Source of the DNA: Siderastrea siderea
Lineage: Eukaryota; Cnidaria; Anthozoa; Scleractinia; Rhizangiidae
Direction of reading: 5' to 3'
DNA length: 64,000 nucleotides
NCBI GenBank assembly: GCA_964030785.1
Contig: OZ034968.1
Location: 41,331,686-41,395,685 of the forward strand
The translations under genes and the position numbers were made by a program. The notes under the pieces were generated by a model that saw only the letters and a program-made list of their open reading frames with translations, had not been told where the DNA came from and searched no databases. Below are positions 23,689 through 33,427 of the stretch, piece after piece (the first letter of the stretch is position 1; the number at the start of each line of letters is the position of its first letter).

Positions 23689-24654
23689 TCAAGTCTTTTT
23701 CTTTTTTTCAACAACCTTTTTACGGTGGGCCTCTGTTTTCTGTAATTTGTAATCTCGCCTGAAGTCTCGAAGAAATTCACCAACACCCATTTTCACGTAT
23801 CTGTTGATCACGTCGTCATACAGCTGGGCAATTAAATCAGCATCACACAAGGACTCGTCACAGTTTTCATTTTCTCGCTGAGAAAATAGAGCTTTCCACT
23901 TGTGTTTCGGTTGCTGATTGTCCAGCATCCTAGCAAGTGTGATGCTCACTAAATCTTCTTTGTTAGTTGCCAGACTCTGGTTGTTCAGCAAGTTTACTCT
24001 CCCTTGCTCTAACTCAAGACTCCATTCAAACATCTGATCTGTGATGTGGACAAGTCTTCCTTTCTCATATGTCCATGAGAAAGTCACATTCAAAGTATCC
24101 TGGTACTTTGATTCTTCTTTTGCCATGCCACTTGACCAAATCAATTGTTCGAGAAGTTCTTTTTTGGCATAGGCTTCTTTTGCTTTCTTCCGTACTCCAG
24201 GATCTGACGAGCGAATGTTGCTCTTGAAGTACTCTTTGCATCGATGCCTTTCTTTGGCAATAGCCCAGGCACCACAATACCTAACTTTTCCTTTCCCTTC
24301 AGCTGACATATTTTGGACATCAATGTTACAAGCTTCATTACTTAAAGTTGGGAATTGTTGTCCAACTACAGATTTCAAAACAATTGAATTCAGGTTGTAA
24401 ATCAATTCTGTCAAAGCATGGTAATGACATTCAGAGAACATGGAGACAGGAATGTTAATTAACATGACAAATTCCTTTTCCAGGGCATCAGAGACCAGCA
24501 AAGAGTGTAAGTCACTAAAGTGGCATGTGAAATCCTTGCGTTTCACTTTCCTGGTTGGATTTTCTGAGACTTGCTGTCTTATCAGTGAAAATATTCTATT
24601 CCACTGCACACTGACAAAAACTTTAGTTGACTGAAGTAATTCTGGTTCACACAA
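23689..24654 (-). CDS. Uncharacterised ORF, probably the helicase C-terminal extension
   Basis: About 321 codons with no ATG at the upstream end; the frame simply opens where the helicase frame closes and overlaps it by 72 bp in a shifted frame. The sense of the sequence suggests one protein interrupted by a single-base frameshift near 24660. It contains no motif I know. It is rich in Lys and Glu, ends in a basic tail (HRKKVVEKKKK), and has a leucine-rich segment near residue 100. An alternative is a separate protein reached by splicing or by programmed frameshifting. Confidence 0.6.
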   Translation of the reverse strand: MCEPELLQSTKVFVSVQWNRIFSLIRQQVSENPTRKVKRKDFTCHFSDLHSLLVSDALEKEFVMLINIPVSMFSECHYHALTELIYNLNSIVLKSVVGQQFPTLSNEACNIDVQNMSAEGKGKVRYCGAWAIAKERHRCKEYFKSNIRSSDPGVRKKAKEAYAKKELLEQLIWSSGMAKEESKYQDTLNVTFSWTYEKGRLVHITDQMFEWSLELEQGRVNLLNNQSLATNKEDLVSITLARMLDNQQPKHKWKALFSQRENENCDESLCDADLIAQLYDDVINRYVKMGVGEFLRDFRRDYKLQKTEAHRKKVVEKKKKT

Positions 24655-26703
24655 TAGGGAAAAATGGCATTGACATTGGCCACTAATTCTTGTGCATGTA
24701 GTTCCTCTTTTTTAATTGACAGTGTTCGCAGAAAAGTGCCATAATCAAAGTCAACAGGAATTTTGTGGAATTCCTCTGATTCTGACATCTGTGATAACAG
24801 ACTGTCTAAGTCTATTACATCTTCTTCAGCCTGAGCAACATTAGAATCAAGAAATGTTTGGACAATTGCATCAATTTCATCAAAGTTCTCTTCACACAAT
24901 GGTTCATCATCAAAATCAAATTCTTCCTCTGTGGAAGATGACAGTGATGTCAGCTGACAGCATTTCTTTCCTGGTTGTGTAGTAGCATTTGTCACATTAT
25001 CAAGAAAATTCAACACTTCTGGTGCTGCAGGAATCAGCCTATTCTTGTTGAAACCAATCACTCGCAGGTGATCCTTTGATTTTACTCTTGATATGGCCAC
25101 ATACAAATGTCCTGGAGCAAATTCTCGTCCACAATGTACTTCAACTGCTTCTAGTGTTTGCCCTTGGGCCTTGTGTACTGTCATTGCCCACCCCAATTTT
25201 AAGGGAATCTGAGTACGTGTTCCAACCAACTTGTGAGTTTCAATTCTGTCATACACAGACCAGGTCACCCTTTCAACCACAACACTCTCAGTACCATCGC
25301 TTGTAGTGACCACTGGCAATCCATTCAAAAACGATGCCACAGTTCCTTGTACACCATTCTTGATGCGATCATTTATGTTGTAGATGAACATAACTTTCGC
25401 TCCAACTTTAAGAATCAATTTTTCATTTGCCACTAACTCTCTGTCGAACAATTTCTTTTCTCCGATGTCATATGCTTGAAATACCACCTCTTGACCTGGC
25501 AGGCTGTCCAACGTGCACATGTTGGAATAGTCGACATCCTCATTAAGGGGAAAAACCTTTGGAATGAAGTCAAGCTGTAATTCAGCTGGATCCAGTGGTC
25601 TACTGAGGGTTTTAATTAAGTTCAAAGATTGATCACTGCAGCGACCTACAGAAATGTCTTTGAGGAGGTTGACAAGTTCATTGTCATCTTTTGCACGGAA
25701 ACAATCCTCCAGAATCACTTGATGAGGGAATACAAAATGCCATAATTCACTCTGAAAAGCATACTTTCCCTCATCAATTGCACTTGGCACTGGAGGCAAT
25801 TGCAGGAAGTCTCCAAATGCCACCACTTGCAAACCCCCAAACATATAATTGGAATTCCGAATGTTTTGTGCAATATAGTTAATAGTTTCAAATGTCCTTT
25901 TGCTTAACATGGAAATTTCATCGATAAACAGAATTTCAGTCAATCTCCATCGGTTGCTGCATTCCTGATTGGCCAACACATTGCGTAAGAGCTGTTGTTT
26001 GGTTCCTCTACAATGTCCAATTCCAGCAAATGAATGGATCGTGCAGGCAGGGATCTCGCCATAAAGGGTACAGGCAATGCCTGTAGTACATGTGCAGGCA
26101 AACTTCTTATTCTTCCAATTGAGGACATCCAGAATATGTTTTGCAACATATGTCTTACCACAACCGGCAATACCACCAAAATAAACATTGTGCCCTCCTT
26201 GAACTAAATTGAAAATCAGCTGTTGCTGTTCACTTAAAGTACATGTATCAAACCTGTGAAGATACAGGAAGTGTATATTTTAGTTTGCAACAAGGGAACA
26301 TAAGAATATTTACAAAGAGAATACAGTACTAATAGGCAGTTTGTTTGTAAAAGGCATCCACGGTCCTCCACAATGCATGTGCCATCATATACCGGTCAAA
26401 TCGAAGCTTTACCATCCCTGTTGGGCAACACCCCGTGCATTTGAATTTTAATACAGTGACAGTTCGTCATTAATACCTTTCCATCGATATTCATTTGCAA
26501 TGATATGCATTAATTAGCCATGTTTTTGTTCCCACTTTATGAAAAACAGAAGAAAAATCACCATTACAGAACTCTGAAGCAGTTATCCAATCTTACATAA
26601 AGAGTAAGTTAGACACTTCAAACACTTTCCAGAATCAACAAGCACGAAAGTATAATAAAAAAGTTGAAGAAACTTCTCACCTTTCGTCAGACCTTCCCTG
26701 CAT
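24582..26703 (-). CDS. PIF1-family DNA helicase of the P-like element
   Basis: A 23 bp first exon (26681-26703, MQGRSDE) is spliced to 24582-26253; the split codon is Arg and the frame gives about 564 residues. SEQQQLIF precedes Walker A GGIAGCGKT (residues about 34-42). Motif II is FIDEISML (D119, E120), motif III is GDFLQLPP, then comes the family box KLGWAMTVHKAQGQTL and motif VI YVAISRVKSKDHL. These are the hallmarks of superfamily 1B PIF1 helicases, which unwind DNA 5' to 3' using ATP. The core is complete and all catalytic residues are present. After residue ~430 comes an acidic Ser-rich linker (SSSTEEEFDFDDEP). The frame closes at 24582, where the next ORF takes over. Helitron helicases are also PIF1-like, but no Rep/HUH domain is seen here. 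Confidence 0.92.
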
Positions 26704-26994
26704 GGCCACCACGCGTTGATTCGAACAAGACTCTCTTTTAAACAAAACGCCTACAATATCACCAAGCAACGCCGAAGCTTCACATTTTCTTGAGATAGAA
26801 GAATCCAAATTGATAGGAGATAAAATAATCCGATAACTATTTCCGATTTGAACTAACAACGGCAAAGAAGGCAATCGAAATAACCCGCGAAGAGAAGCAC
26901 GTTTTCGCGGAAAACGCTTGCTTTGCTCATGCTCAAAACAATAAAATCACTCGAATGGCTTCCGGTCATGCGCATGACACAATACATGACGTAT

Positions 26995-27023
26995 TTCCGT
27001 CACCAGTATGTAGCGGTGCACAT
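26995..27023 (-). repeat. Right terminal inverted repeat of the P-like element
   Basis: Inverted partner of 16485-16513 with two mismatches in 29. It lies about 290 bp upstream of the helicase start, so the helicase promoter must be within or close to it. Confidence 0.75.
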
Positions 27024-27267
27024 AGTACGAAAAGCCAACTTTCAACGCGAAATGAGCGATCGGCATAATCTCATATAAAGAATCTTTTCATCATAATGGT
27101 TTAGGTAGCTTAAAGATTACTTAAACACAAAACCGCATGCAAAGACTCGGGCTCATTTGATAAATATGAAGCGAGTTATTGGGGAACGAAAATTCGACCG
27201 AAATCTGTTTCTTCCCTTGCCTCTATTCTTACTGCTGTGGTACCTTTGGCGCCCACAGTCCGTTGGA
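27024..27267. other. Spacer outside the right terminal repeat
   Basis: About 245 bp with no match to the corresponding left spacer. It contains CGTTGGAC, the same octamer as the first hairpin stem on the left, but without the paired arm. Confidence 0.4.
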
Positions 27268-27506
27268 CCCAGCAAGCAGCGGTCGACGCTATTCAAGTAA
27301 TGGCGGTTCGGTTCGATCGATCGCAAATGAATGCTTATATTTGGTTTGCAAATGAGGTTTTAACAACGCTAATAAACACAAGAATGCAATGTTAAGAGGT
27401 AAGACGTTTTTATTGATATTTCTACTACAATTCCTCTGCTCCCTGTGACGGAGGTAATAAAAACCCGATCCTGTAACGCAAACAAAATTAAACTTGCCAG
27501 ACAACT
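27268..27506 (-). repeat. Right block of the large inverted repeat
   Basis: Bases 27268-27447 mirror 16185-16364, and 27448-27506 mirror 14253-14304. Here the two parts are contiguous, showing the state before the nested 1.9 kb element entered the left copy. Confidence 0.85.
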
Positions 27507-27977
27507 GAAGGGCCCGGTGGAAAAAGGGCGTAAGTGATGATTTGAGGTTAAAATCGAAATTGCTCCTATTTAGCTGAACATTGGCACACAGGCTGGTTTT
27601 CATGTGAGGAATGCCGTAGCGCACTTATTTCTTGACCTGAGATCTAAAATTTGAAGAATTAGCGTATTACTTTTGCTTAAAACTGACACAAAGAAAACAA
27701 CAGGACCGCGGATTCTAGGTTGAATTCCTTTGTTTTAGTTCAGGCAGAGAACAAAAGAAATCTTTCACGCATCACTTGAGCGAGTTCAGTTCAACAACAC
27801 TTTTCACGCAAAAGTAATACGCTAATTCTTCAAATTTTAGATCTCAGGTCAAGAAATAAGTGCGCAACGGCGTTCCTCACATGAAAACCAGCCTGTGTGC
27901 CAATGTTCAGCTAAATAGGAGCAATTTCGATTTTAACCTCAAATCGTCACTTACGCTCTTTTTCCACCGGGCCCTTC
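27507..27977 (+). mobile_element. Foldback element, copy 2 (~470 bp)
   Basis: Same ends, arms and loop as 13783-14252 with only scattered substitutions. The loop reads in the same direction as copy 1, although the flanks on the inner sides of the two copies are inverted relative to each other. ATTT follows its outer end. Confidence 0.85.
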
Positions 27978-27979
27978 AT

Positions 27980-28034
<55 letters not shown>
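27978..28034. repeat. AAT trinucleotide microsatellite
   Basis: About 18 tandem TAA units directly abutting the foldback element. Confidence 0.95.
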
Positions 28035-28234
28035 TAACAGTTTTTATACACGCATTTCGCAGAGACTCAATGCATTTACAAGATAAAAATATTAAAACCT
28101 AAATTACAACCTTCAAATTAACCGGTTAACGTCCGTGCTGGCCTGAGCCGGCCTTGATTTTGTGCGTGTTCGCTTTTGGCCCCAGCCTCCCCTAGAAAGG
28201 CTTTTTTGGTCCCCTTTTGTCCTAGTTGTCTTTG

Positions 28235-28280
28235 GGAATGTTCAACCAATCAGAATCCACCAACTGCGCATATATTTGAA
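28235..28280 (+). promoter_or_regulatory. Possible promoter with CCAAT and TATA-like boxes
   Basis: AACCAATCAG at 28244-28253 is followed about 20 bp later by CATATATTT (28269-28277). Both are well placed relative to ATG codons at 28347 and 28474. Only the motifs support this. Confidence 0.3.
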
Positions 28281-28346
28281 GGCTTGAGGGGGTCCTAGAA
28301 GGGAAGACTTTTTGTCACTCTCCAAGAAGATCACACTTCACTCAAA

Positions 28347-28619
28347 ATGGCTGCCGTGCTCTTCACGCGTGAATTTTCAAGATGGCAATATCTCGCTCTC
28401 GGAAGGAAGGATTACCTTTTGAAACTTAAAAATCGAAAGAAGAAGCTCTAAGGAACACTCGACAAGTTAAGCGATGGAATTTAGAGCTTTTAGAGCGAAG
28501 AAAACATCTTTCGAGGACGAACAGCTGTTTTGTCAAAGCGAAGGACAATCTTGCATCGCAAGAGATTTTTCGAACTGCGGACTTTCTGGGAAATGCTCAA
28601 GCACTTCTACGAGTCTACG
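28347..28619 (+). other. Small ORF and possible first exon after the promoter-like block
   Basis: A 34-codon ORF (28347-28451, CAAAATGGCTGCC context, basic end LKLKNRKKK) is followed by a second ATG at 28474 opening 48 codons up to a GTAAAG donor at 28620. The second looks like a first coding exon with several Cys, but no downstream exon was identified and the LINE and YR elements follow. Function unknown. Confidence 0.25.
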
Positions 28620-28639
28620 GTAAAGTAAATTACACATTT

Positions 28640-29324
28640 GATTGTAAATGTTTACCGAAATAACTTCTTAATTGAAGAATTCTTTGTATTTCTTAAAGTT
28701 TTCGTAAAAGTTTTGAAAAACGTGCACAGTTCGCATCAGTAAATGCTCTTCAAAATAACTTGCACATCGAGTGAAATCGCTTGCGCGTAGCTTCCCTCGA
28801 AGAAAGAATTGAATGCGTTTGGTTTTCAGAAACGAATAAAGGCGTGTATTAATAAATGTGTTATTTAGAAAAGCTTACTGTCTCCTCTTCTGCGAATCTT
28901 CGTTCATGAAATTTCCAAAAATAGTAATCTGACCTAAACACACAAATCCTCTGTTGTGGTTTGATTTCACGCGCGAGACAACATGTGAATCTGTTGCGTA
29001 AATTTTCAAAATTTTGACTTCGACTGTATTTTTGGCTAATTCTTAATTGACAATTGGTGTATTTTATTCGAAAGTTAGAAATTCTAACTATTCTAGATCA
29101 AGTGAGTGTTGTGTTTTCGAGCCTATAAATTGTCGTTTCGTACTGCATATGGGGTTGTTTATTACCAACTGCTAATTTATCGAATCGATCAAAAAACACG
29201 CGGCCGGTAATGAGTTAAAAAAAGTGCTTGACTACTAATAACAATGGATAAAATATAAAAAAGCTAACTACTAATTACAATGGATGAAATATAAAATCAG
29301 TGAACTAGCTAAAAATAACTTAAT
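28640..29324. other. Intergenic sequence; end contains a LINE 3' tail
   Basis: No gene is seen up to about 29215. Bases 29220-29320 carry two ~35 bp units (ACTACTAATAACAATGGATA and a variant) just beyond the LINE stop codon, consistent with the short tandem 3' end of a CR1/L2-like element. Confidence 0.45.
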
Positions 29325-29635
29325 TTAAAAAGATGTCTTTAAAAGCCTTTTAAAGGCAGAGACTGACTGTGCATTCCTTATCATTAGAGGCAGCGTGTTC
29401 CAAAGTCTTGGAGCGGTGATCGAAAAGGCCCGATTGCCATATGTTGAAGTGGTCGATCTAGGAACTGCGAGCAAGCCTTGCGAAGTGGAACGTAAACTGC
29501 GTGATGGTACATGATGATTCACAAGATCTTCAATATAAGGTGGAGTATATCCATTCACAGTCTTATATGTAACCAGCAAGATCATATTTCGACGTGTAAC
29601 CAGTTGAACTTGTCGCCAGATTAAGATCATTGTGG
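29325..29635 (-). pseudogene. LINE ORF2 C-terminal fragment
   Basis: About 100 codons ending at a natural stop. It has the features found after the reverse transcriptase domain in CR1/L2-type elements: YKTVNGYTPPYIEDL, SRSLRSTSQGLL, VPRS, AFSITAPRLWNTLP and SAFKRLLKTSF. It is 5'-truncated at about 29635 where unrelated G-rich sequence begins, the usual outcome of incomplete reverse transcription. It is not the same copy as 10572-10985, which covers a different region of the protein. Confidence 0.85.
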
Positions 29636-29727
29636 TGGGGTGGGGTGGGCGTGTTTTACCCGATTCTATAAATAGTATTAGGGTCGACTGTCGTTAGACT
29701 TGCTACAGGATGCTGCTTATTTCTTGG

Positions 29728-29861
29728 TTAACAACTGCATCACAAAATGGAGGTTGGGTGCCTGCAATATCCAGGAGCTTCCACTATTGGCAGCCAGCTC
29801 CTAGATGGAGACTGCTCCCATGGCTGGCAAATCCTGGCAAGCCAGCCATGAGCCCCCACGC
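29728..29861 (-). repeat. Split direct repeat A1 of the YR element
   Basis: 134 bp starting TTAACAACTGCATCAC, apparently identical to A2. Confidence 0.9.
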
Positions 29862-29928
29862 AGTAGGGAGGGCAGGCACCCGTCACACTGCGTAAACAGT
29901 GGAAAGAGGGAGGGAAATGGGGGGGGGG

Positions 29929-30118
29929 GGGAAAGCCTTGAAGACGAGGTCCCATGAACTGCCACGCTAATAAACACGCTAATGCCCGAGAACGCTACGG
30001 CACACTTCAGTCGAAGAGCACATGGGATCTGGCGCATGCCCATGTATGAAACGCCGCTGACTCCAAACAACACTGGCGCTCTTTGTTGTTAACTCCGTTA
30101 AATTGCATTTAACTGCAT
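29929..30118 (-). repeat. Split direct repeat B1 of the YR element
   Basis: 190 bp apparently identical to 34443-34632, ending ATTTAACTGCAT and abutting A2. Confidence 0.9.
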
Positions 30119-30252
30119 TTAACAACTGCATCACAAAATGGAGGTTGGGTGCCTGCAATATCCAGGAGCTTCCACTATTGGCAGCCAGCTCCTAGATGGA
30201 GACTGCTCCCATGGCTGGCAAATCCTGGCAAGCCAGCCATGAGCCCCCACGC
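30119..30252 (-). repeat. Split direct repeat A2 of the YR element
   Basis: 134 bp directly adjoining B1. Circular intermediates of such elements bring these repeats together for integration (known for the group). Confidence 0.9.
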
Positions 30253-30398
30253 CAAGCCGGAGGACCTCCGAGCAGCGCGCTAGCAAGCTCGGAGAAGAGA
30301 GGGGCTCATGGATGGGGAAGCCAGAGCCCCGAGAAAACGCCCAAATCCGGAGGCACCCATTAACAGGCAAATAAGTGACAAATGAAATACCATACCTG

Positions 30399-31316
30399 TT
30401 AGGCAAGTCTTTCAGCTACTGAAAGGATGGTTTCCACAGGTGTGCGCACATATAACAAGTAAGCATCGCTCGACCAGCGACCCATCGTCTTAATGAGATG
30501 GTCAGGAACACCTCTCTGAGCAGCAGTTGTTGCGGCTCCAATCCTAAAACTATGCCCTGAAAACTTTCCAGGAATACCTGCTGCCTGTAGAGTGGTTTGA
30601 AGAAACGAGGAAAGCTGCGATCTAGAAAGAGGGGAGCCATCCTGGTACATAAAGAGAGGTCCGAAGCCCGGCCCACGAAGATGAAGGTAGTTTGTTAATG
30701 CAGTCACAGGACAAAGAGGCAAGGAACCACGGCCAAGATAGATGAAACAACCCTGCCTGAAAGGGTCAGTCTTTGAGCACTTGATTAACACTCTGAAGCT
30801 TTGGGGATTTGTGGAGGAGTCTACTTGAAGATCTGCTGCGGTCAAATGCACAGTTGGATCAAAGGTACCATTCGTTGTAAATTCGCCAGCTCTAAGAAAC
30901 CCAAAGAAGCCGAGACAGCAGGCTGCCCATAGCATGACATTGTCAGGGATAGTAAATTCTAAAGACTTGTGCAAGACAGACATAAGGTCAGCTGTCACTG
31001 GCTGGCGCTGAGGGAGATTTGAGCCCTGGTGTCGTTTGATCCCCCTTAAGAGACGCTGAAGTTGAAGACGATTGACAATTGGGTCCGCAAAGCCATAGTC
31101 AATATGTAAAGAACGGACTGCAGACAAATATACTTTAATGGAAGAATGGTGAAGACGATCAGCCAAATGGGTACAAAAACGCATGAGAGTTTGTTCACTG
31201 GCTGGTAAAAGGGGCTGACTTGGCTCGATGGGAGTATCCTGACTACAAAATTCTAAAAATTGACGTTGAGCAGAAGCATAAACTTGGCGAGTAGAAGGTG
31301 CAAGGCCATTGGTCAA
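30399..31316 (-). CDS. Tyrosine recombinase of the YR retroelement
   Basis: 305 residues. The N-terminal part (about 1-110) has the core-binding helices with VKVYLSAVRSLH-like content. The catalytic domain shows the Arg in GFLRAGEF, a Lys in KCSKTDPF, the H-x-x-R box in GHSFRIGAA, Trp in GRWSSDAY and the downstream Tyr nucleophile near YVRTP. All key residues are present and there are no stops. It replaces the integrase of LTR elements and joins a circular DNA copy to the target. It follows the RT gene by about 20 bp in the same direction, so both are probably translated from one transcript. Confidence 0.93.
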   Translation of the reverse strand: MTNGLAPSTRQVYASAQRQFLEFCSQDTPIEPSQPLLPASEQTLMRFCTHLADRLHHSSIKVYLSAVRSLHIDYGFADPIVNRLQLQRLLRGIKRHQGSNLPQRQPVTADLMSVLHKSLEFTIPDNVMLWAACCLGFFGFLRAGEFTTNGTFDPTVHLTAADLQVDSSTNPQSFRVLIKCSKTDPFRQGCFIYLGRGSLPLCPVTALTNYLHLRGPGFGPLFMYQDGSPLSRSQLSSFLQTTLQAAGIPGKFSGHSFRIGAATTAAQRGVPDHLIKTMGRWSSDAYLLYVRTPVETILSVAERLA

Positions 31317-31336
31317 GTAGAACTGGCATTTATCTG

Positions 31337-33427
31337 TTAAATTACGGGCAGCTGAGCCAGCAGCGTTGACGGAATTGGAGTTGCCCCAGGAGCTGCGTGA
31401 GGAGCAAGATGATGGAAACGCTGAAAATCAAAACGAGATAAGGCATCAGCAATGGAGTTGTCTTTACCCGGTGTATGAGAAGCAGTAAAGGCAAAGGAAT
31501 GTCGGGCTGCCACAAGTGACAAGTGACGGAGAAGAACCATCATGTTTGGATCCTTCGTGGTGCCGGAACGCAAAACATTAACAACCGCCATGTTGTCTGA
31601 GCAGAACTCAACTCGTTTTGAAGCCCATCGGTGGCCCCATAAGGAAGCAGCGATAACGACGGGAAACAACTCTTTGTAGGCAATTGACAAGGTATGCTGA
31701 ACAGCTGACCATTCACCCACAAACCATTCATGATCAAAGATTGCACCATAACCCCGAGCACCCGCAGCATCTGAGGAAACGTAAAAATCAGGTAGGGACG
31801 CCCACTGTGGGGAGAGCAGGAAACTGAGACCATCCCAAGAATGGAAAAATTCTCGCCACCAGCGAAGGTCTAAGCGAAAGTCTTGGTTGATCCTAATCGG
31901 GTGGTCATCACGTCGAAAGGCTGACAACAAATTAATCATACGTCGCAAGAAGGTACGCCCCTGAGGAACTACTTTACATGCATGTTGGAGATTGCCAATG
32001 AGAGATTCCAGCTCCTTCCTTGTGCAATGACGTTTGATGGACCAGGATTCAAGAAGAGCAGCAATACGATCAAACTTATCACGTGGCAGACGGGCCTGAA
32101 GTGAAAGAGAATCGAGCTCAATACCGAGCACAGTTAAACAAGTGCATGGCCCCTCCAGTTTGTTTGGGTGAAGAGGAATACCCCACTCTTTAAACAGCTT
32201 AACACAAGTAGCAATATTGTTCTGGCAGATGGGTGAGTTAGGAGGGCCCAACGTATGGAAGTCATCCAGGTAGTGTAATAGGAAATTCACATTATAATTG
32301 TGTTTGAGGATCCACTCAAGCATATCTGCAATGGAGGAGAAGATGAATGGAGCCGAGCGTAGTCCAAATGGAAGCGCCATATCAATAAAATATTTTCCGC
32401 GCCACTTCATTCCAAGCAAGTAACGATCATCAGAATGGACGGGGACATTACGATAAGCACTTTCCACATCAAACTTTGCCATCAGTGATCCTCTACCGTG
32501 AAGCATGATCCCATCGATGACATCATCAACCTTCATGTACTGCGCTGAAAAGGGTTCTTTTGGAATGCCGTCATTGACACTATGGCCTAAAGGACTAGAC
32601 AAATCCAAGATAAGCCGCCATTTTCCAGGCTGGTACTTCTTTGGGATAATGCCAAATCGACTCACATGGAGGTTTGGGATAGGTGCTATAGCGAAGGGGC
32701 CAGCAACACGGCCTTTGTCGAGTTCCGTGAGGAGATACTGGTCGATGACTGAAGGCTGAAGGGATGCTGAAGGCATATTTTTATTTTCCGATTTTAAAGA
32801 TACAGCCAGAGGATCAAAACCAAGATGAAAACCATTTGTGAGACCTGAAATCACATAATCCACTTGCGTTTGGTCGGGGTAAGAACCCAGTTCATGCTGA
32901 AGTTTTTCCACATCTATGGGGGTTACTCTGGATGGGGGGACCAGGTCTTGCTGCGAAGTGCCCAAAATGGACAACGAACAAGAGGGCAAAGGATGGGGTG
33001 CCATTGCAGAGGGCATGCTACTACCAAGAACATCTTGTGGTGTAGGAACAACAACATTAACAGGAACGGGAACCAAACAACTTGAAGAGGAAACTGAACG
33101 TGAAGAATGTACACTATTTACAAATGGTTTGGATCCCCTTTCAACGCCGCTGACGTTTGCTTTGGGATGGGGGAGTTGACTGGGAGCGCCGATAGGAAGA
33201 GGTTGAGGCCCGAAAGGGACAGTTGACGCGTGGATGATCACCTTCACATTTCTCACAGCGATGGCGGTACCGGCATTGACCAAAGGTCCAGCGACAGGCA
33301 CCATCATTCCAAGAACGGCAAAAGGTGGATGAACTGGCAATCGACGCTGAAGCTGGGGATGAAGTGGATGGCTGCTGGCTTGACTGAGGATGGGGTGATG
33401 CAAGAGTATGGAAGTTGTACAAATCAT
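31337..33427 (-). CDS. Reverse transcriptase-RNase H of the YR retroelement
   Basis: Up to 696 codons. The reverse transcriptase domain (about residues 240-430) includes FDVESAYRNVPV, the LPFGLRSAPFIF box and the catalytic YLDDFHTLG. RNase H follows (about 540-680) with VSSDAAGARGYGA, YKELFPVV, FCSDNMAVV and HTPGKDNSIADALSR, supplying its D-E-D-D residues. The open frame begins inside gag and overlaps it by about 290 bp in another frame, so it may be expressed by frameshifting or re-initiation and the real start may be later. Copies the element RNA to DNA, probably in the cytoplasm or nucleus. Confidence 0.93.
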   Translation of the reverse strand: MICTTSILLHHPILSQASSHPLHPQLQRRLPVHPPFAVLGMMVPVAGPLVNAGTAIAVRNVKVIIHASTVPFGPQPLPIGAPSQLPHPKANVSGVERGSKPFVNSVHSSRSVSSSSCLVPVPVNVVVPTPQDVLGSSMPSAMAPHPLPSCSLSILGTSQQDLVPPSRVTPIDVEKLQHELGSYPDQTQVDYVISGLTNGFHLGFDPLAVSLKSENKNMPSASLQPSVIDQYLLTELDKGRVAGPFAIAPIPNLHVSRFGIIPKKYQPGKWRLILDLSSPLGHSVNDGIPKEPFSAQYMKVDDVIDGIMLHGRGSLMAKFDVESAYRNVPVHSDDRYLLGMKWRGKYFIDMALPFGLRSAPFIFSSIADMLEWILKHNYNVNFLLHYLDDFHTLGPPNSPICQNNIATCVKLFKEWGIPLHPNKLEGPCTCLTVLGIELDSLSLQARLPRDKFDRIAALLESWSIKRHCTRKELESLIGNLQHACKVVPQGRTFLRRMINLLSAFRRDDHPIRINQDFRLDLRWWREFFHSWDGLSFLLSPQWASLPDFYVSSDAAGARGYGAIFDHEWFVGEWSAVQHTLSIAYKELFPVVIAASLWGHRWASKRVEFCSDNMAVVNVLRSGTTKDPNMMVLLRHLSLVAARHSFAFTASHTPGKDNSIADALSRFDFQRFHHLAPHAAPGATPIPSTLLAQLPVI

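Larger units (their letters stand above)
16485..27023. mobile_element. P-like DNA transposon carrying a PIF1 helicase (~10.5 kb)
   Basis: The ends carry 29 bp inverted repeats with two mismatches: left 16485-16513 begins ATGTGAACCGCGACATACTG and right 26995-27023 gives ATGTGCACCGCTACATACTG when reversed. Between them lie a Cys-rich protein gene (16605-17568) and a P-type transposase gene (17594-21449) on the plus strand, and a SAP-like gene (22214-23671), an unidentified ORF (23689-24654) and a PIF1 helicase gene (24582-26703) on the minus strand. All genes lie inside the repeats and almost no room is left at the ends, which supports a single mobile unit. P elements usually make an 8 bp target duplication; no 8 bp direct repeat directly abuts these ends. 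ACATAGTAC occurs at 16461-16469 and 27020-27028, but it does not sit flush with the left repeat. Confidence 0.75.

Noticed and set aside
24582..26703. Helitron
   Set aside because: The PIF1 helicase is present, but there is no Rep/HUH nuclease, no TC...CTRR ends, and the unit has inverted terminal repeats with a DDE-type transposase.
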